64,000 nt of DNA from Paraburkholderia susongensis (GTDB lineage: Bacteria > Pseudomonadota > Gammaproteobacteria > Burkholderiales > Burkholderiaceae), in assembly GCF_900177725.1 (NCBI RefSeq), contig NZ_FXAT01000005.1:372001-436000 (forward strand), read 5' to 3'. The first letter of the stretch is position 1, and each line of letters starts with the position of its first letter. The notes under the pieces were generated by a model that did not search any database, had not been told where the DNA came from, and saw only the letters and a list, made by a program, of their open reading frames with translations. Below, one piece after another: positions 34,676 to 44,047 of this stretch. The position numbers were made by a program, and so were the translations under genes.

Positions 34676-35536
34676 ATGAACACACTCTCTCTTGCACAAG
34701 CGGTTCCCTCTCCTGCGCGCGCCGCCAGCCGCACGGTTGGCGATCTGCTGCGTGAATGGCGTCAGCGGCGGCGCATGAGCCAGTTGCTGCTCGCCACTGA
34801 GGCCGAGATTTCGACCCGGCATCTGAGCTTCGTCGAATCGGGTCGCGCCCTGCCGAGCCGGGAAATGGTCATGCATCTTGCCGAACGGCTCGAGGTGCCG
34901 CTGCGCGCACGCAATGCGCTGCTCGTGGCAGCCGGCTACGCACCGTTGTTTCGTGAGCGCCCGCTGTCCGATCCGCAGCTTGCCGCGGCGCGCGAAGCGG
35001 TCGAGCTGGTGCTCAAGGGGCATGAGCCCTACCCCGCCCTGGCAATCGATCGCCACTGGACCATCGTCGCAACCAACAACGCGCTCGCGCCGTTATTGAG
35101 CGGCGCAAGCCCGGAGCTGCTGAAGCCACCGGTCAACGCGCTGCGGTTGAGCCTGCATCCGCAAGGCATTGCGCCGTCGATCGTCAACTGGCATGCGTGG
35201 CGTGAACATGTGCTGGCCCGGCTGCAACGGCAAATCGAAGTAAGCGGCGATGATACGCTGAGCGCGCTGCGCGAAGAACTGGCCGCATATCCCGCGCCGC
35301 CCGGCGCAGACGCCGCAGCCGCAAACGACACCGGCGTCGATCAGATCGCCGTGCCGTTGAAGCTGCGCACGCCGATCGGCGTGCTGTCTTTCTTCAGCAC
35401 GACCACGGTGTTCGGCACGCCGGTGGATGTCACGCTGTCCGAGCTCGCAATCGAGGCGTTCTTTCCCGCGGATCAGCAAACCGCCGCGGCACTGCGTGAG
35501 TTCGCCGCGAGCCAGAGCGCCGAGGTAGCGAGGTAG
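34676..35536 (+). CDS. XRE-family regulator with MmyB-like ligand domain
   Basis: 286 residues. The helix-turn-helix is near the N-terminus (VGDLLREWRQRRRMSQLLLATEAEIS, TRHLSFVESGRALPS), and the rest matches the MmyB-like C-terminal domain (GHEPYPALAIDRHWTIVATNNALAPLL, then a hydrophobic PAS-like core ending LSFFSTTTVFGTPVDVTLSEL). Such regulators often control an adjacent oxidoreductase or bind a fatty acid. The frame is open further upstream but the ATG at 34676 fits the promoter. Its stop codon lies inside the 8-bp repeat at 35522-35553. Confidence 0.88.
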   Translation: MNTLSLAQAVPSPARAASRTVGDLLREWRQRRRMSQLLLATEAEISTRHLSFVESGRALPSREMVMHLAERLEVPLRARNALLVAAGYAPLFRERPLSDPQLAAAREAVELVLKGHEPYPALAIDRHWTIVATNNALAPLLSGASPELLKPPVNALRLSLHPQGIAPSIVNWHAWREHVLARLQRQIEVSGDDTLSALREELAAYPAPPGADAAAANDTGVDQIAVPLKLRTPIGVLSFFSTTTVFGTPVDVTLSELAIEAFFPADQQTAAALREFAASQSAEVAR

Positions 35537-35553
35537 CGAGGTAGCGAGGTAGC
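35522..35553. repeat. 8-bp tandem repeat (GAGGTAGC)x4 spanning a stop codon
   Basis: Four exact copies. The second copy supplies the XRE stop (TAG at 35534-35536). The last copy supplies the only GAGG upstream of the GNAT start at 35560. Copy-number change would leave the XRE stop intact while two copies remain, but would alter spacing between the two genes. Confidence 0.95.
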
Positions 35554-35559
35554 ATCCCA

Positions 35560-36087
35560 TTGAACGACGCAACCGTACTCATTCGCCAACTCGGACCCGC
35601 CGACCGCGACGTCTATTTCCAGCTTCGTCTGCGCGGGCTGAAAGCGCATCCCGAATCGTTCGGCCAGAGTTACGAGGAAGCGCTGGCCAAAGGCCCCGCT
35701 CAGCACGACGCGACGTTGCAGGGCTCGCAGGCGGAAGGTACATTCCTGCTCGGCGCCTACGCATCGGCCGGCGCGCCGCTGATCGGCGTGGTCGGATTGC
35801 TGCGCAACCGGTCCGACAAGGAGCGGCACAAGGCAGCCGTGGTCGGCATGTACGTCGCGCCGGAAGCGGCTGGACGCGGCATTGGGCGCGCGCTGCTCAG
35901 CGAATTGCTGACGCGTGCAGCGCATGCAGACGGTCTGCGGCAAATCTACTTGACCGTGGGCAGCCGCAACGACGCGGCGCGCAAGCTCTACGAATCGCTC
36001 GGTTTTCGCAAATATGGCTGCGAGGCCGGTGCGTTGAATGTCGGCGGCGTCTTCCACGACGCGGATCTGATGATGCGTTTGTTGTAG
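35560..36087 (+). CDS. GNAT-family N-acetyltransferase
   Basis: 175 residues with the GNAT acetyl-CoA site: VVGMYVAPEAAGRGIGRALLSELLTRA (the R-G-x-G-R loop) and LTVGSRNDAARKLYESLGFRKYG, the family's usual end. The start is a TTG at 35560 (MNDATVLIRQLGPAD); there is no ATG before the core domain, and its only ribosome-like sequence is GAGG in the tandem repeat. It begins 23 bp after the XRE stop, so the two may be translated from one transcript. The acceptor molecule is unknown. Confidence 0.88.
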   Translation: MNDATVLIRQLGPADRDVYFQLRLRGLKAHPESFGQSYEEALAKGPAQHDATLQGSQAEGTFLLGAYASAGAPLIGVVGLLRNRSDKERHKAAVVGMYVAPEAAGRGIGRALLSELLTRAAHADGLRQIYLTVGSRNDAARKLYESLGFRKYGCEAGALNVGGVFHDADLMMRLL

Positions 36088-36167
36088 GGGTTCGACAGCC
36101 GTATCGAACCGTTTTCCCGGCCGCCGTCGAGCGGCCTTTGCTCCGTTGTCAGTCAGTCAATTTATCC

Positions 36168-37391
36168 ATGTCCGATCTTTCCACTCCGCTTCCACGCGTG
36201 CCGCGCCGTTTCGATATCAACCCGAAACCGCTCGGCGTCGCGCTCATCCTCATCGCGCTCGGCGCCCTCTATCTGGCACAAACCGTCAGCGGACGCCAGG
36301 CGGCGCTCTATATCGTCGGGGCGCTGCTAGGCATGTCGCTTTATCACGCGGCGTTCGGTTTCACCTCGGCCTGGCGGGTTTTCATCGCCGATGGCCGCGG
36401 CGCGGGCCTGCGCGCGCAGATGCTGATGCTCGCGCTCGGCGTGTTGCTGTTTTTTCCCGCGCTCGCAGCGGGCACGCTGTTCGGCCACCCGGTGAGCGGG
36501 CTCGTCGCACCGGCCGGCACGTCCGTGCTGGTGGGCGCATTCATGTTCGGCGTCGGCATGCAGTTGGGCGGCGGTTGCGCGTCCGGCACGCTGTACACCG
36601 TGGGTGGCGGCAGTACCCGCATGCTCGTCACGCTGGCGGCGTTCATCGTCGGCTCGGTCATCGCTACCGCGCATATGCCGTTCTGGAGCGCGCTGCCGTC
36701 GTTGAAACCGCTTTCGATGGTGACGACGCTCGGCGCGGGCTGGGCGATCGCGCTGAACCTCGTGATTTTCGCGGCCATCGCGGCGCTTACCGTGCTGGTC
36801 GAGCGGCGCCGCCATGGGCAGCTCGTCAACGAGCCGCTGCGCCAGCCCCATGCGTCGCCGTGGCTGCATGGCCCGTGGCCGCTCTTCGTCGGCGCGATTG
36901 CGCTCGTCGTGCTCAATTTCGCAACGCTGGCCCTGTCGGGGCGGCCTTGGGGCGTCACGTCGGCGTTCGCGCTGTGGGGCGCCAAGATCTTCTCGGCGCT
37001 CGGCATCGACGTGGCGAGCTGGCCGTATTGGGCCGCCCACGCCAACGCGGGGTCGCTAGCCGCGCCTGTTACACATGACGTCACATCGGTGATGGACCTG
37101 GGCATCGTCCTCGGCGCGATGACGGCCGCCGCCCTTGCCGGCCGTTACGCACCGGTGTGGAAGGTGCCGGCGCGCTCGCTCGCCGCCGCGGTGATCGGTG
37201 GCCTGATGTTGGGTTACGGCGCCCGCCTCGCCTACGGTTGTAATATCGGCGCCTATTTCAGCGGCATCGTGTCAGGCAGCCTGCACGGCTGGCTCTGGCT
37301 CGTCGCGGCTTTCGCCGGCAATATTCTCGGCACGCGTCTGCGGCCGCTCTTCGGCCTCGAGGTCGAACGCATCCGCCAGACCGGCTGCTAG
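36168..37391 (+). CDS. YeeE/YedE-family thiosulfate/sulfur-compound transporter
   Basis: 407 residues with about ten membrane helices in two related halves. Each half has the conserved cysteine motif: QLGGGCASGTLYTVGGGS (Cys about 145) and LAYGCNIGAYFSGI (Cys about 362). These cysteines relay thiosulfate across the membrane in the structurally known family member. The start at 36168 (MSDLSTPLPRVPRRFDI) follows the family opening. A TusA-like partner gene, often adjacent, is not seen here. It is bounded downstream by a strong hairpin. Confidence 0.87.
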   Translation: MSDLSTPLPRVPRRFDINPKPLGVALILIALGALYLAQTVSGRQAALYIVGALLGMSLYHAAFGFTSAWRVFIADGRGAGLRAQMLMLALGVLLFFPALAAGTLFGHPVSGLVAPAGTSVLVGAFMFGVGMQLGGGCASGTLYTVGGGSTRMLVTLAAFIVGSVIATAHMPFWSALPSLKPLSMVTTLGAGWAIALNLVIFAAIAALTVLVERRRHGQLVNEPLRQPHASPWLHGPWPLFVGAIALVVLNFATLALSGRPWGVTSAFALWGAKIFSALGIDVASWPYWAAHANAGSLAAPVTHDVTSVMDLGIVLGAMTAAALAGRYAPVWKVPARSLAAAVIGGLMLGYGARLAYGCNIGAYFSGIVSGSLHGWLWLVAAFAGNILGTRLRPLFGLEVERIRQTGC

Positions 37392-37412
37392 AACTCGCGC
37401 AAGACGTTACAA

Positions 37413-37452
37413 ATGCTGCCCCTGTTGCACTTGTTTGTAACAGGGGCAGCAT
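37413..37452 (+). terminator. Perfect 14-bp hairpin after the YeeE/YedE gene
   Basis: ATGCTGCCCCTGTT and AACAGGGGCAGCAT pair without mismatch around a 12-base loop, followed by CATTTCG. It starts 21 bp after the stop codon. There is no long T-tract, so termination may be incomplete. Confidence 0.65.
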
Positions 37453-37927
37453 CATTTCGTTACACTTTCAATCCGTCCCCGTTGAACACCCAAGACTCGC
37501 ATTTATTACCGGTTATTGGCTATTCTTTCTGTTGCCTTTCTATTTCAAAATCGACTCGCCGATCAATAGCCGGCCACACCAATATACTCGGACAATTAAG
37601 CCAAATATATGTACAGCAAGGGTTTCCATCGATTAGAGGGGAATCTCAGGTAGCGAGAGATTCGCTAGGCATCATTCATTACAGCATCGTGAAATAATTA
37701 CCGAAAATTGACGCAACTTTTTGAGATATTTTTTCGAGAAGGGATTGATTTCTCGTTTCACACTTCATACAATTCGCCCAAGCTGTTACGAAATGTAACG
37801 CAATGTATCAAAAGTTCGCTGTTTGTATCAGGCAGTGACAAGTAGCCGGGGGATCGTTCCGGCGAGGCAGAAAAGACATAACGGCGAAAAGCCGACATAG
37901 TAATTCGGGGCTTCGGAAACAGAGAAA
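37453..37927 (+). promoter_or_regulatory. Long AT-rich control region upstream of flhDC
   Basis: 475 bases with no gene and much lower G+C than the rest of the window. It holds an inverted repeat TAGCGA/TCGCTA (37651-37667) and a GTTAC/GTAAC inverted repeat (37785-37799) followed at a 10-bp step by GTATC (37805-37809), with another GTATC at 37824. Ten-bp-stepped direct repeats are the usual form of OmpR-type sites, and OmpR-like proteins control flhDC in enterobacteria. AT-rich leaders are also typical H-NS targets. I cannot assign a single promoter. Confidence 0.5.
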
Positions 37928-38248
37928 ATGGACCGCAGCAGCGAGACGCTGGATTCAATCCGCGAAATCAACTTGTCTTACATCATGCTCGCGCAACGTA
38001 TGTTGCGTGAGGACAAACCGGTCGGGATGTTCCGCCTGGGATTGTCGTCGGAACTGGCCGATTTGCTTGCCGGGCTGTCGCTCGCGCAGATCGTCAAGCT
38101 GGCCTCTTCCGATCAGCTTTTGTGCTTTTTCCGCTTCAACGACCACTCGATGCTGTCGGCGTTGACCCAAACGACGAAGCACGCCGCGGTTGCACCGACC
38201 CACACGGCAATCCTGCTCGCAGGCCAACCCGCCGAGCAGTTTGCCTGA
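37928..38248 (+). CDS. flhD: Flagellar master activator subunit FlhD
   Basis: 106 residues, starting MDRSSETLDSIREINLSYIM. The FlhD pattern is clear: LDSIREINLSYIMLAQRMLR, then GMFRLGLSSELADLLAGLSLAQIVKLASSDQLLCFFRF. It forms a ring-like heterocomplex with FlhC that activates class II flagellar promoters. It lies five bp before the FlhC start. Unlike the usual betaproteobacterial arrangement, no mot or che genes follow. The C-terminal tail (HAAVAPTHTAILLAG) is variable in the family. Confidence 0.95.
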   Translation: MDRSSETLDSIREINLSYIMLAQRMLREDKPVGMFRLGLSSELADLLAGLSLAQIVKLASSDQLLCFFRFNDHSMLSALTQTTKHAAVAPTHTAILLAGQPAEQFA

Positions 38249-38253
38249 TCGAG

Positions 38254-38826
38254 ATGACGGCAATGCTCAAGCGAAGCCTCACCGAAGACGCGCAGGAAGT
38301 ATTCCGCGCAATCGCGCTGATCGAACTCGGCGCACGCATGCAGGTGCTCGAAAGCGAACTGACGCTCTCGCGCGACCGCATGATCCGCCTGTACCGCGAG
38401 GTCAAGGGCGTATCGCCACCCAAGGGCATGTTGCCGTTTTCGGCGGACTGGTACATGACATGGCTCGCGAACATTCACGCGTCGCTGTTCTATAACACGT
38501 ACCTGTTCCTCAAGAACGAAGCGCGCTGCTCGCATCTGGACGCGCTGACCAAAGGGTATCGGCTGTATCTCGAACATTGCCAGCACAGCGAAACCGATCC
38601 GGTGCTGGACCTGACGCGCGCATGGACGCTCGTGCGTTTCTTCGACGCCGACATGCTGCAGTTGACCCGATGCTGCCGTTGTTCCGGCAAGTTCGTCGCG
38701 CACAGGCACGATCTGCAGCATAACGTCGTATGCGGCGCCTGCCAGCCGCCGTCGCGCGCCGGCAAGACGAAGAAGGCGGCGGCCGCCCGCCGGGAAGCAC
38801 TCAGCGCAGCACAACAGGCTGCCTGA
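38254..38826 (+). CDS. flhC: Flagellar master activator subunit FlhC
   Basis: 190 residues, starting MTAMLKRSLTEDAQEVFRAI; an ATG at 38263 (MLKRS) is the alternative, and neither has a clear ribosome site. Family sequence is strong: IELGARMQVLESELTLSRDRMIRLYREVKG, GMLPFSADWYMTWLANIHASLF. The four zinc cysteines lie in RCCRCSGKF and VVCGACQPPS. The C-terminus is lysine/alanine-rich (GKTKKAAAARREALSAAQQA). It is the DNA-binding partner of FlhD. A strong terminator follows at 38885. Confidence 0.95.
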   Translation: MTAMLKRSLTEDAQEVFRAIALIELGARMQVLESELTLSRDRMIRLYREVKGVSPPKGMLPFSADWYMTWLANIHASLFYNTYLFLKNEARCSHLDALTKGYRLYLEHCQHSETDPVLDLTRAWTLVRFFDADMLQLTRCCRCSGKFVAHRHDLQHNVVCGACQPPSRAGKTKKAAAARREALSAAQQAA

Positions 38827-38884
38827 ATGGATTGAGTCGCGGCGGGAAAGACAGGGCCAGCCGATTCGAACCGAAACTCACGGG

Positions 38885-38921
38885 AAAATCCGCGCAGTGC
38901 AACACTGCGCGGATTTTTTTT
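38885..38921. terminator. Strong bidirectional terminator between flhC and the efflux operon
   Basis: AAAATCCGCGCAGTG pairs perfectly with CACTGCGCGGATTTT (15 bp, CAA loop), followed by T-tract to 38921 on the plus strand and T4 on the minus strand. It separates convergent flhC and the outer-membrane channel gene. Confidence 0.92.
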
Positions 38922-38987
38922 GCCGTCGCAGCGGGCAACGGCATCGCACCTGGCAGGACTGCCGTGTTCAACCAGCCCGGCACGCAG

Positions 38988-40703
38988 TTAGCGCTTCGCC
39001 ACCTGCTGTTGCGCCGAAACGGATACGGCTTCAGGCGCGGAGTCGTGGGAAGTAGCGGACGAAGCAGCGGACGAAGCAGCAAGCGAAGTCGCGGCAACGC
39101 CAGAAGCACCCGCAGGAGCAGCAACTGCAACTGCAGGCGCGGAGGCCGCACCCACCGCCGTATCCCCCGCCTTCACATCGCCCCAGCCGCCACCGAGCGC
39201 ACGAATCAGATTCACCGTCGCCACCGCCTGCGTGCCCGCGAGATGGCTCGCCTGCAACTGCGAAAGCAGCACTTGCCGCTCGCCGTCGATCACGTCGAGA
39301 TAGCTAACCGCACCCTCGGTGTACTGCGTACGTGACAGATGCGCGGCGCGCTGCGATGCGTCGACGGCATTGTTCTGCTCACGCATCTGATCGTCGAGCA
39401 GACGCAGATCGGCAAGGTTGTCCTCGACTTCGCGGAACGCCACGAGCACCTGCTGACGATATTGCGCCACGTCCTCGTCGTACTTCGAGCGCGCCTGCGC
39501 GAGGTTGGCCTTGCGGCGCCCGCCGTCGAAGATCGGCACGGTCAGCGCGGTGCCCGCGAACGGACCGAGAATGAACGCGCGGCTCGACCACATGAAGAGA
39601 TCGCCGAGTGTCGCCGATTCAAAGCCGAACGCTCCGGTGATATCGAGCTTCGGGAAAAACGCCGACTTCGCGAGCCCCACGCGCGCATTCGCTGCCTGCA
39701 TCGCGCGTTCAGCCGCAGCGATATCGGGCCGCCGTTCGAGCAACGCCGACGGCAAGCCAGGCGGCACACGCACCGCCACCGGCACGAGCGGCGCTTCCGC
39801 GAACGAAAAATCCGCAGGCGGCTTGCCGAGCAGAATCGCCAGGCTGTGTTCCGACGCCGCTCGCTGGCGCGCGACGCCGACCGCATCGGCACGCGCGCTC
39901 GCGAGTTCGTTGCGGGCGCGCGAAAGATCCAGTTCGCTGATATCGCCTTCCTTGAAGCGCCGCTCGACGAGCTTCAGCGTGTCCTCGCGCAACGCGACGG
40001 TGCGGCGGTACAGGTCCTGATCCGTATCGAGTTCGCGCAACTGGAAGTAGTTCTGCGCGACGTCGGCCTGCAACGACAACTGCACCGAACGGAACAGCGC
40101 TTCGCTCTGCTGCTCGTCCGCGCGCGACGCATTCACGTTCGAGCCGACGCGCCCGAACAGATCCGCCTCATACGATGCGCCGACCTGCGCGCGCCAGATC
40201 GTGCCGGTCGTGCCGCCCGCGCTGTCCGGCAGGAATTGCGACGCCGCCGACGCGCGCTCGCGCGTCGGGCCGAAGCCCGCATCGAACTTCGGAAACCAGT
40301 CCGACTTCGCCGCCTGCGTGACCGCGCGCGCCTGTTGCACACGCGCCGCCGCGGCCTTCAGATCCTGATTCGCGGCAGCGGCCTGCTCTTCGAGCGTATC
40401 GAGTTGCGGGTCGCCGAAGACTTTCCACCATTCGCCGCGCAAGGTGTCGTCGGCGGGTTGCGCGGTTTTCCAGGTGCCGGCATTCTGTGCCGTTGCCACC
40501 GGAGCGTCCGTTGCCGCAGGCACGCCCGACGCCGATGCTGCCGGCGCCGCCGGCGCTTCCTTGAACGCCGCCGGCGTATCGACATCCGGCCGCTTGTACG
40601 TAGGCTCGAGCGAGCACGCCGCGAGCAGCGCGACCAGCAGACCGCTGGCTGCCGCGCGGCCCCATCCGCTCAAAGATGCAAAGCGAGATTCAAAGCGTTT
40701 CAT
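38988..40703 (-). CDS. opcM: RND efflux outer-membrane channel lipoprotein (OpcM/OprN type)
   Basis: 571 residues. The lipoprotein signal ends in lipobox LLAACSLEP (Cys about 29). Two outer-membrane efflux (TolC-like) repeats are visible (LDTLEEQAAAANQDLKAAAARV; LALLE... ERRPDIAAAERAMQAANARV), giving the trimeric channel. After the second repeat an Ala/Ser-rich tail of about 60 residues follows (TAVGAASAPAVAVAAPAGAS...), which is longer than usual. It ends the llpE-ceoA-ceoB-opcM operon, 13 bp after ceoB. By analogy with B. cenocepacia and B. pseudomallei it exports chloramphenicol, trimethoprim and fluoroquinolones. Confidence 0.88.
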   Translation of the reverse strand: MKRFESRFASLSGWGRAAASGLLVALLAACSLEPTYKRPDVDTPAAFKEAPAAPAASASGVPAATDAPVATAQNAGTWKTAQPADDTLRGEWWKVFGDPQLDTLEEQAAAANQDLKAAAARVQQARAVTQAAKSDWFPKFDAGFGPTRERASAASQFLPDSAGGTTGTIWRAQVGASYEADLFGRVGSNVNASRADEQQSEALFRSVQLSLQADVAQNYFQLRELDTDQDLYRRTVALREDTLKLVERRFKEGDISELDLSRARNELASARADAVGVARQRAASEHSLAILLGKPPADFSFAEAPLVPVAVRVPPGLPSALLERRPDIAAAERAMQAANARVGLAKSAFFPKLDITGAFGFESATLGDLFMWSSRAFILGPFAGTALTVPIFDGGRRKANLAQARSKYDEDVAQYRQQVLVAFREVEDNLADLRLLDDQMREQNNAVDASQRAAHLSRTQYTEGAVSYLDVIDGERQVLLSQLQASHLAGTQAVATVNLIRALGGGWGDVKAGDTAVGAASAPAVAVAAPAGASGVAATSLAASSAASSATSHDSAPEAVSVSAQQQVAKR

Positions 40704-40716
40704 TATTGTTTTCTCC

Positions 40717-43700
40717 TCAGGCGTCCGTAACGGCCGCGCCATAACGCGGCGAATCCTTCTGCGCGACGTGAATCGTCCCGCCCGCGAGCGTTCGCAGCAC
40801 CACATAGAACACCGGCGTCAGCATCAAGCCGAACAGCGTGACGCCGAGCATGCCGAAGAACACCGCAACACCCATCGCATGACGCATCTCCGAGCCCGCG
40901 CCGCTCGACAGCACCAGCGGCACCACACCCATGATGAACGCGATCGACGTCATTAGAATCGGCCGCAGACGCATACGGCTCGCCTCGATCGCCGCCGCGA
41001 GCGGCGTGCGTCCATCGTGTTCGAGTTCGCGCGCGAACTCGACGATCAGGATCGCGTTCTTCGCCGACAAGCCCACCAGCACCATCAAACCGATCTGCGT
41101 GAAGATGTTGTTGTCGCCGCCCGTGAGCCACACGCCGGTCAGCGCGGACAGCACGCTCATCGGCACGATCAGGATCACCGCGAGCGGCAACGTCAGGCTT
41201 TCATACAACGCTGCCAGCACGAGGAACACGAGCAGCACGCTGATCGGGAACACCCACATGCCCGCATTGCCGGCGAGAATCTGCTGATACGTGAGATCGG
41301 TCCATTCGAGCTTCACGCCGCGCGGCAGGACTTCAGCCGCCACGCGTTCGGCCGCGGCCTGCGCCTGCCCCGACGAATAGCCGGGCGCCGGTCCGCCGTT
41401 GATGTCGGCCGCGGTGTAGCCGTTGTAGCGCACCACCATCTCCGGCCCGTACGTCGGCGTCACGGTAACGAGCGACGACAACGGCACCATCTCGCCCGCG
41501 GCATTGCGTGTCTTCAGTTGCAGAATGTCGTCGGCGCGTTGACGGAACGGCGCATCCGCCTGCACGCGCACCTGATACACGCGGCCGAAGCGGTTGAAGT
41601 CGTTCACGTACAGCGAGCCCAGATAGATCTGCATCGTGTCGAAGACGTCCGTGACCGGCACGCCGAGCTGCTTCGCCTTCACGCGATCGAGGTCCACATT
41701 GAGCTGCGGCACGTTGATCTGATAGCTCGAGAAGGTCGGACCGAGCTCAGGCGTTTGCGCCGCGCGCTTCACGAATGCCTCGGCAGCCTTATTCAGTTCC
41801 GCGTACCCAAGCGCGCCATGATCCTCGAGCTGCATCTTGAAGCCGCCGAGCGTGCCGAGCCCGAGCACCGGCGGCGGCGGGAACACCGCGACGAACGAAT
41901 CCTTGATCGCGCCGTACTGCTGGTTCAACGCACCGGCAATCGCGCCAGCCGAGAGCTTGCGGTCGCCGCGTTGCTTGAACGGCTTCAGCGTGACGAACAC
42001 GATGCCCGCGCTCGAACTATTCGTGAAGCCGTTCACCGACAAACCAGGGAACGCGACCGCGCTTTCCACGCCAGGCTGCTTCAGCGCGATCGCGCTCATG
42101 TCGCGAATCACCTTCTCCGTGCGGTCGAGCGAGGCGCCGTTCGGCAACTGTGCAAACGCAATCAGATACTCCTTGTCCTGCGCGGGCACGAAACCGCCCG
42201 GCACGACACGCGCCACCAGCACAGTCGCGCCGAGCAGGATCGCGTACACCGCGAGCATCGCGCCCTTGCGACGCAGCACACCGGTCACGCCTCGGCCATA
42301 CGCGTCGGAGCCGCGATGAAAGACCTTGTTGAAGCGCCGGAAAAATCCGCCGAGCAGCAGATTCATCACGCGCGTCAACCAGTCTTCCTTTTCGCCATGA
42401 CCGCGCAGCAGCAGCGCCGACAGTGCCGGCGACAAGGTCAGCGAGTTGAACGCCGAGATCACGGTCGAGATCGCAATGGTCATCGCGAACTGCTTGTAGA
42501 ACTGCCCCGTGAGACCCGTCATGAATGCGAGCGGCACGAACACGGCGACGAGCGTGAGCGCAATCGCGATGATCGGCCCGCTCACTTCGCGCATCGCCTT
42601 GTAGGTCGCATCGCGCGCACTGAGCCCGCTTTCGATGTTGCGCTCGACGTTCTCCACCACGACGATCGCATCGTCGACCACGATGCCAATCGCGAGCACC
42701 ATGCCGAATAGCGAGAGTGCGTTGATCGAAAAGCCGAATGCGAGCAGCAGCGAGAACGTACCGACGATCGACACCGGCACCGCGATCAGTGGAATGATCG
42801 ACGCGCGCCACGTCTGCAGGAACACGATCACGACGATCACCACGAGCGCGATCGCTTCGAGCAGCGTATGCACCACCGCCTCGATACTCGAGCGCACGAA
42901 CTGCGTCGGGTCGTAGACGATCCGGTATTCGACGCCGGCCGGCATGTCAACGGCCAGTTCCTTCATCGCCGCGCGCACCTGCTCGGAGATCGCGAGCGAA
43001 TTCGCACCCGGCGCCTGGTTGATCGCGAGCGCAACAGCAGGTTTGTTGTCGAGCAGCGAACGCAAGCCATATTCCGACGCCGCGAGTTCAACACGCGCGA
43101 TGTCGCGCAGATAGGTCACGCCGCCATCGGGCGTGGTCTTCACGATGATGTCGCCGAATTCGCTCTCGGTCCTGAGCCGTCCGCGCGCATTCACCGACAA
43201 CTGCAACTGCGTGCCCGGCACCGACGGCGACGCGCCGATCACGCCGGCCGCGACCTGGATGTTCTGCTCGCGAATCGCGTTCACGACTTCAGTTGCAGTG
43301 AGGCCGCGCTGCGCGACTTTCTGCGGATCGAGCCAGATACGCATCGCGTAGTCGCCCGAACCCCACAACTGCACCTCGCCGACGCCCTGAATCCGCGCGA
43401 GCCGATCCTTCACGTTGAGCAGCGCGTAATTGCGCAGATACGTCATGTCGTAGCGGTTGTTCGGCGAGATCAGATGGACGACCATCGTCAGCGTGGGCGA
43501 ACTCTTGATCGTCGTCACGCCGAGCCGCTGCACGTCGTCCGGCAGACGCGGCAGCGCCTGGTTGACGCGGTTCTGCACCAGTTGCGTCGCGAGGTCCGGA
43601 TTGGTGCCGAGCTTGAACGTGACCGTGAGCGTGAGATTGCCGTCGCTATTCGCCTGCGACTGCATGTACAGCATGTTCTCGACGCCGTTGATCTGCTCTT

Positions 43701-43902
43701 CGAGCGGCGCGGCGACCGCCTCGGCGATCACTTTCGGATTGGCGCCCGGATACTGCGCGTGCACCACCACCGAAGGCGGCACCACTTCCGGGTACTCGGA
43801 AATGGGCAGCTTGAACAGCGAGATGATGCCCCCGAGCAGGATCAATACCGATAGCACACCTGCAAAGATCGGGCGATCGATGAAGAATTTGGATATGTTC
43901 AT
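40717..43902 (-). CDS. ceoB: RND efflux pump inner-membrane transporter (CeoB/BpeF/MexF type)
   Basis: 1061 residues, the usual HAE1 size, starting MNISKFFIDRPIFAGVLSVL. TM4 holds the paired aspartates of the proton relay (GIVVDDAIVVVENVER), TM10 the lysine (GLSAKNAILIVEFARELE). Two large periplasmic loops carry the porter and docking domains. The wording is closest, as I recall, to MexF/BpeF. It is preceded by the membrane-fusion gene and followed by the outer-membrane channel gene in one minus-strand operon. It drives proton-coupled drug export across the envelope. Confidence 0.93.
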   Translation of the reverse strand: MNISKFFIDRPIFAGVLSVLILLGGIISLFKLPISEYPEVVPPSVVVHAQYPGANPKVIAEAVAAPLEEQINGVENMLYMQSQANSDGNLTLTVTFKLGTNPDLATQLVQNRVNQALPRLPDDVQRLGVTTIKSSPTLTMVVHLISPNNRYDMTYLRNYALLNVKDRLARIQGVGEVQLWGSGDYAMRIWLDPQKVAQRGLTATEVVNAIREQNIQVAAGVIGASPSVPGTQLQLSVNARGRLRTESEFGDIIVKTTPDGGVTYLRDIARVELAASEYGLRSLLDNKPAVALAINQAPGANSLAISEQVRAAMKELAVDMPAGVEYRIVYDPTQFVRSSIEAVVHTLLEAIALVVIVVIVFLQTWRASIIPLIAVPVSIVGTFSLLLAFGFSINALSLFGMVLAIGIVVDDAIVVVENVERNIESGLSARDATYKAMREVSGPIIAIALTLVAVFVPLAFMTGLTGQFYKQFAMTIAISTVISAFNSLTLSPALSALLLRGHGEKEDWLTRVMNLLLGGFFRRFNKVFHRGSDAYGRGVTGVLRRKGAMLAVYAILLGATVLVARVVPGGFVPAQDKEYLIAFAQLPNGASLDRTEKVIRDMSAIALKQPGVESAVAFPGLSVNGFTNSSSAGIVFVTLKPFKQRGDRKLSAGAIAGALNQQYGAIKDSFVAVFPPPPVLGLGTLGGFKMQLEDHGALGYAELNKAAEAFVKRAAQTPELGPTFSSYQINVPQLNVDLDRVKAKQLGVPVTDVFDTMQIYLGSLYVNDFNRFGRVYQVRVQADAPFRQRADDILQLKTRNAAGEMVPLSSLVTVTPTYGPEMVVRYNGYTAADINGGPAPGYSSGQAQAAAERVAAEVLPRGVKLEWTDLTYQQILAGNAGMWVFPISVLLVFLVLAALYESLTLPLAVILIVPMSVLSALTGVWLTGGDNNIFTQIGLMVLVGLSAKNAILIVEFARELEHDGRTPLAAAIEASRMRLRPILMTSIAFIMGVVPLVLSSGAGSEMRHAMGVAVFFGMLGVTLFGLMLTPVFYVVLRTLAGGTIHVAQKDSPRYGAAVTDA

Positions 43903-44047
43903 GGGAAGCTCTTAACGTTGGAGCGTGCGCCGCGCGTGCTGAGTCGTGCGGCGTTGCGCGGTCATGCCAGGCATGAGGTGCCAAACGGATACCAAACCGG
44001 GTACCAGGCGGGCACCGAACGGCAACGAACGCGGCGGCGCGCGAGGC

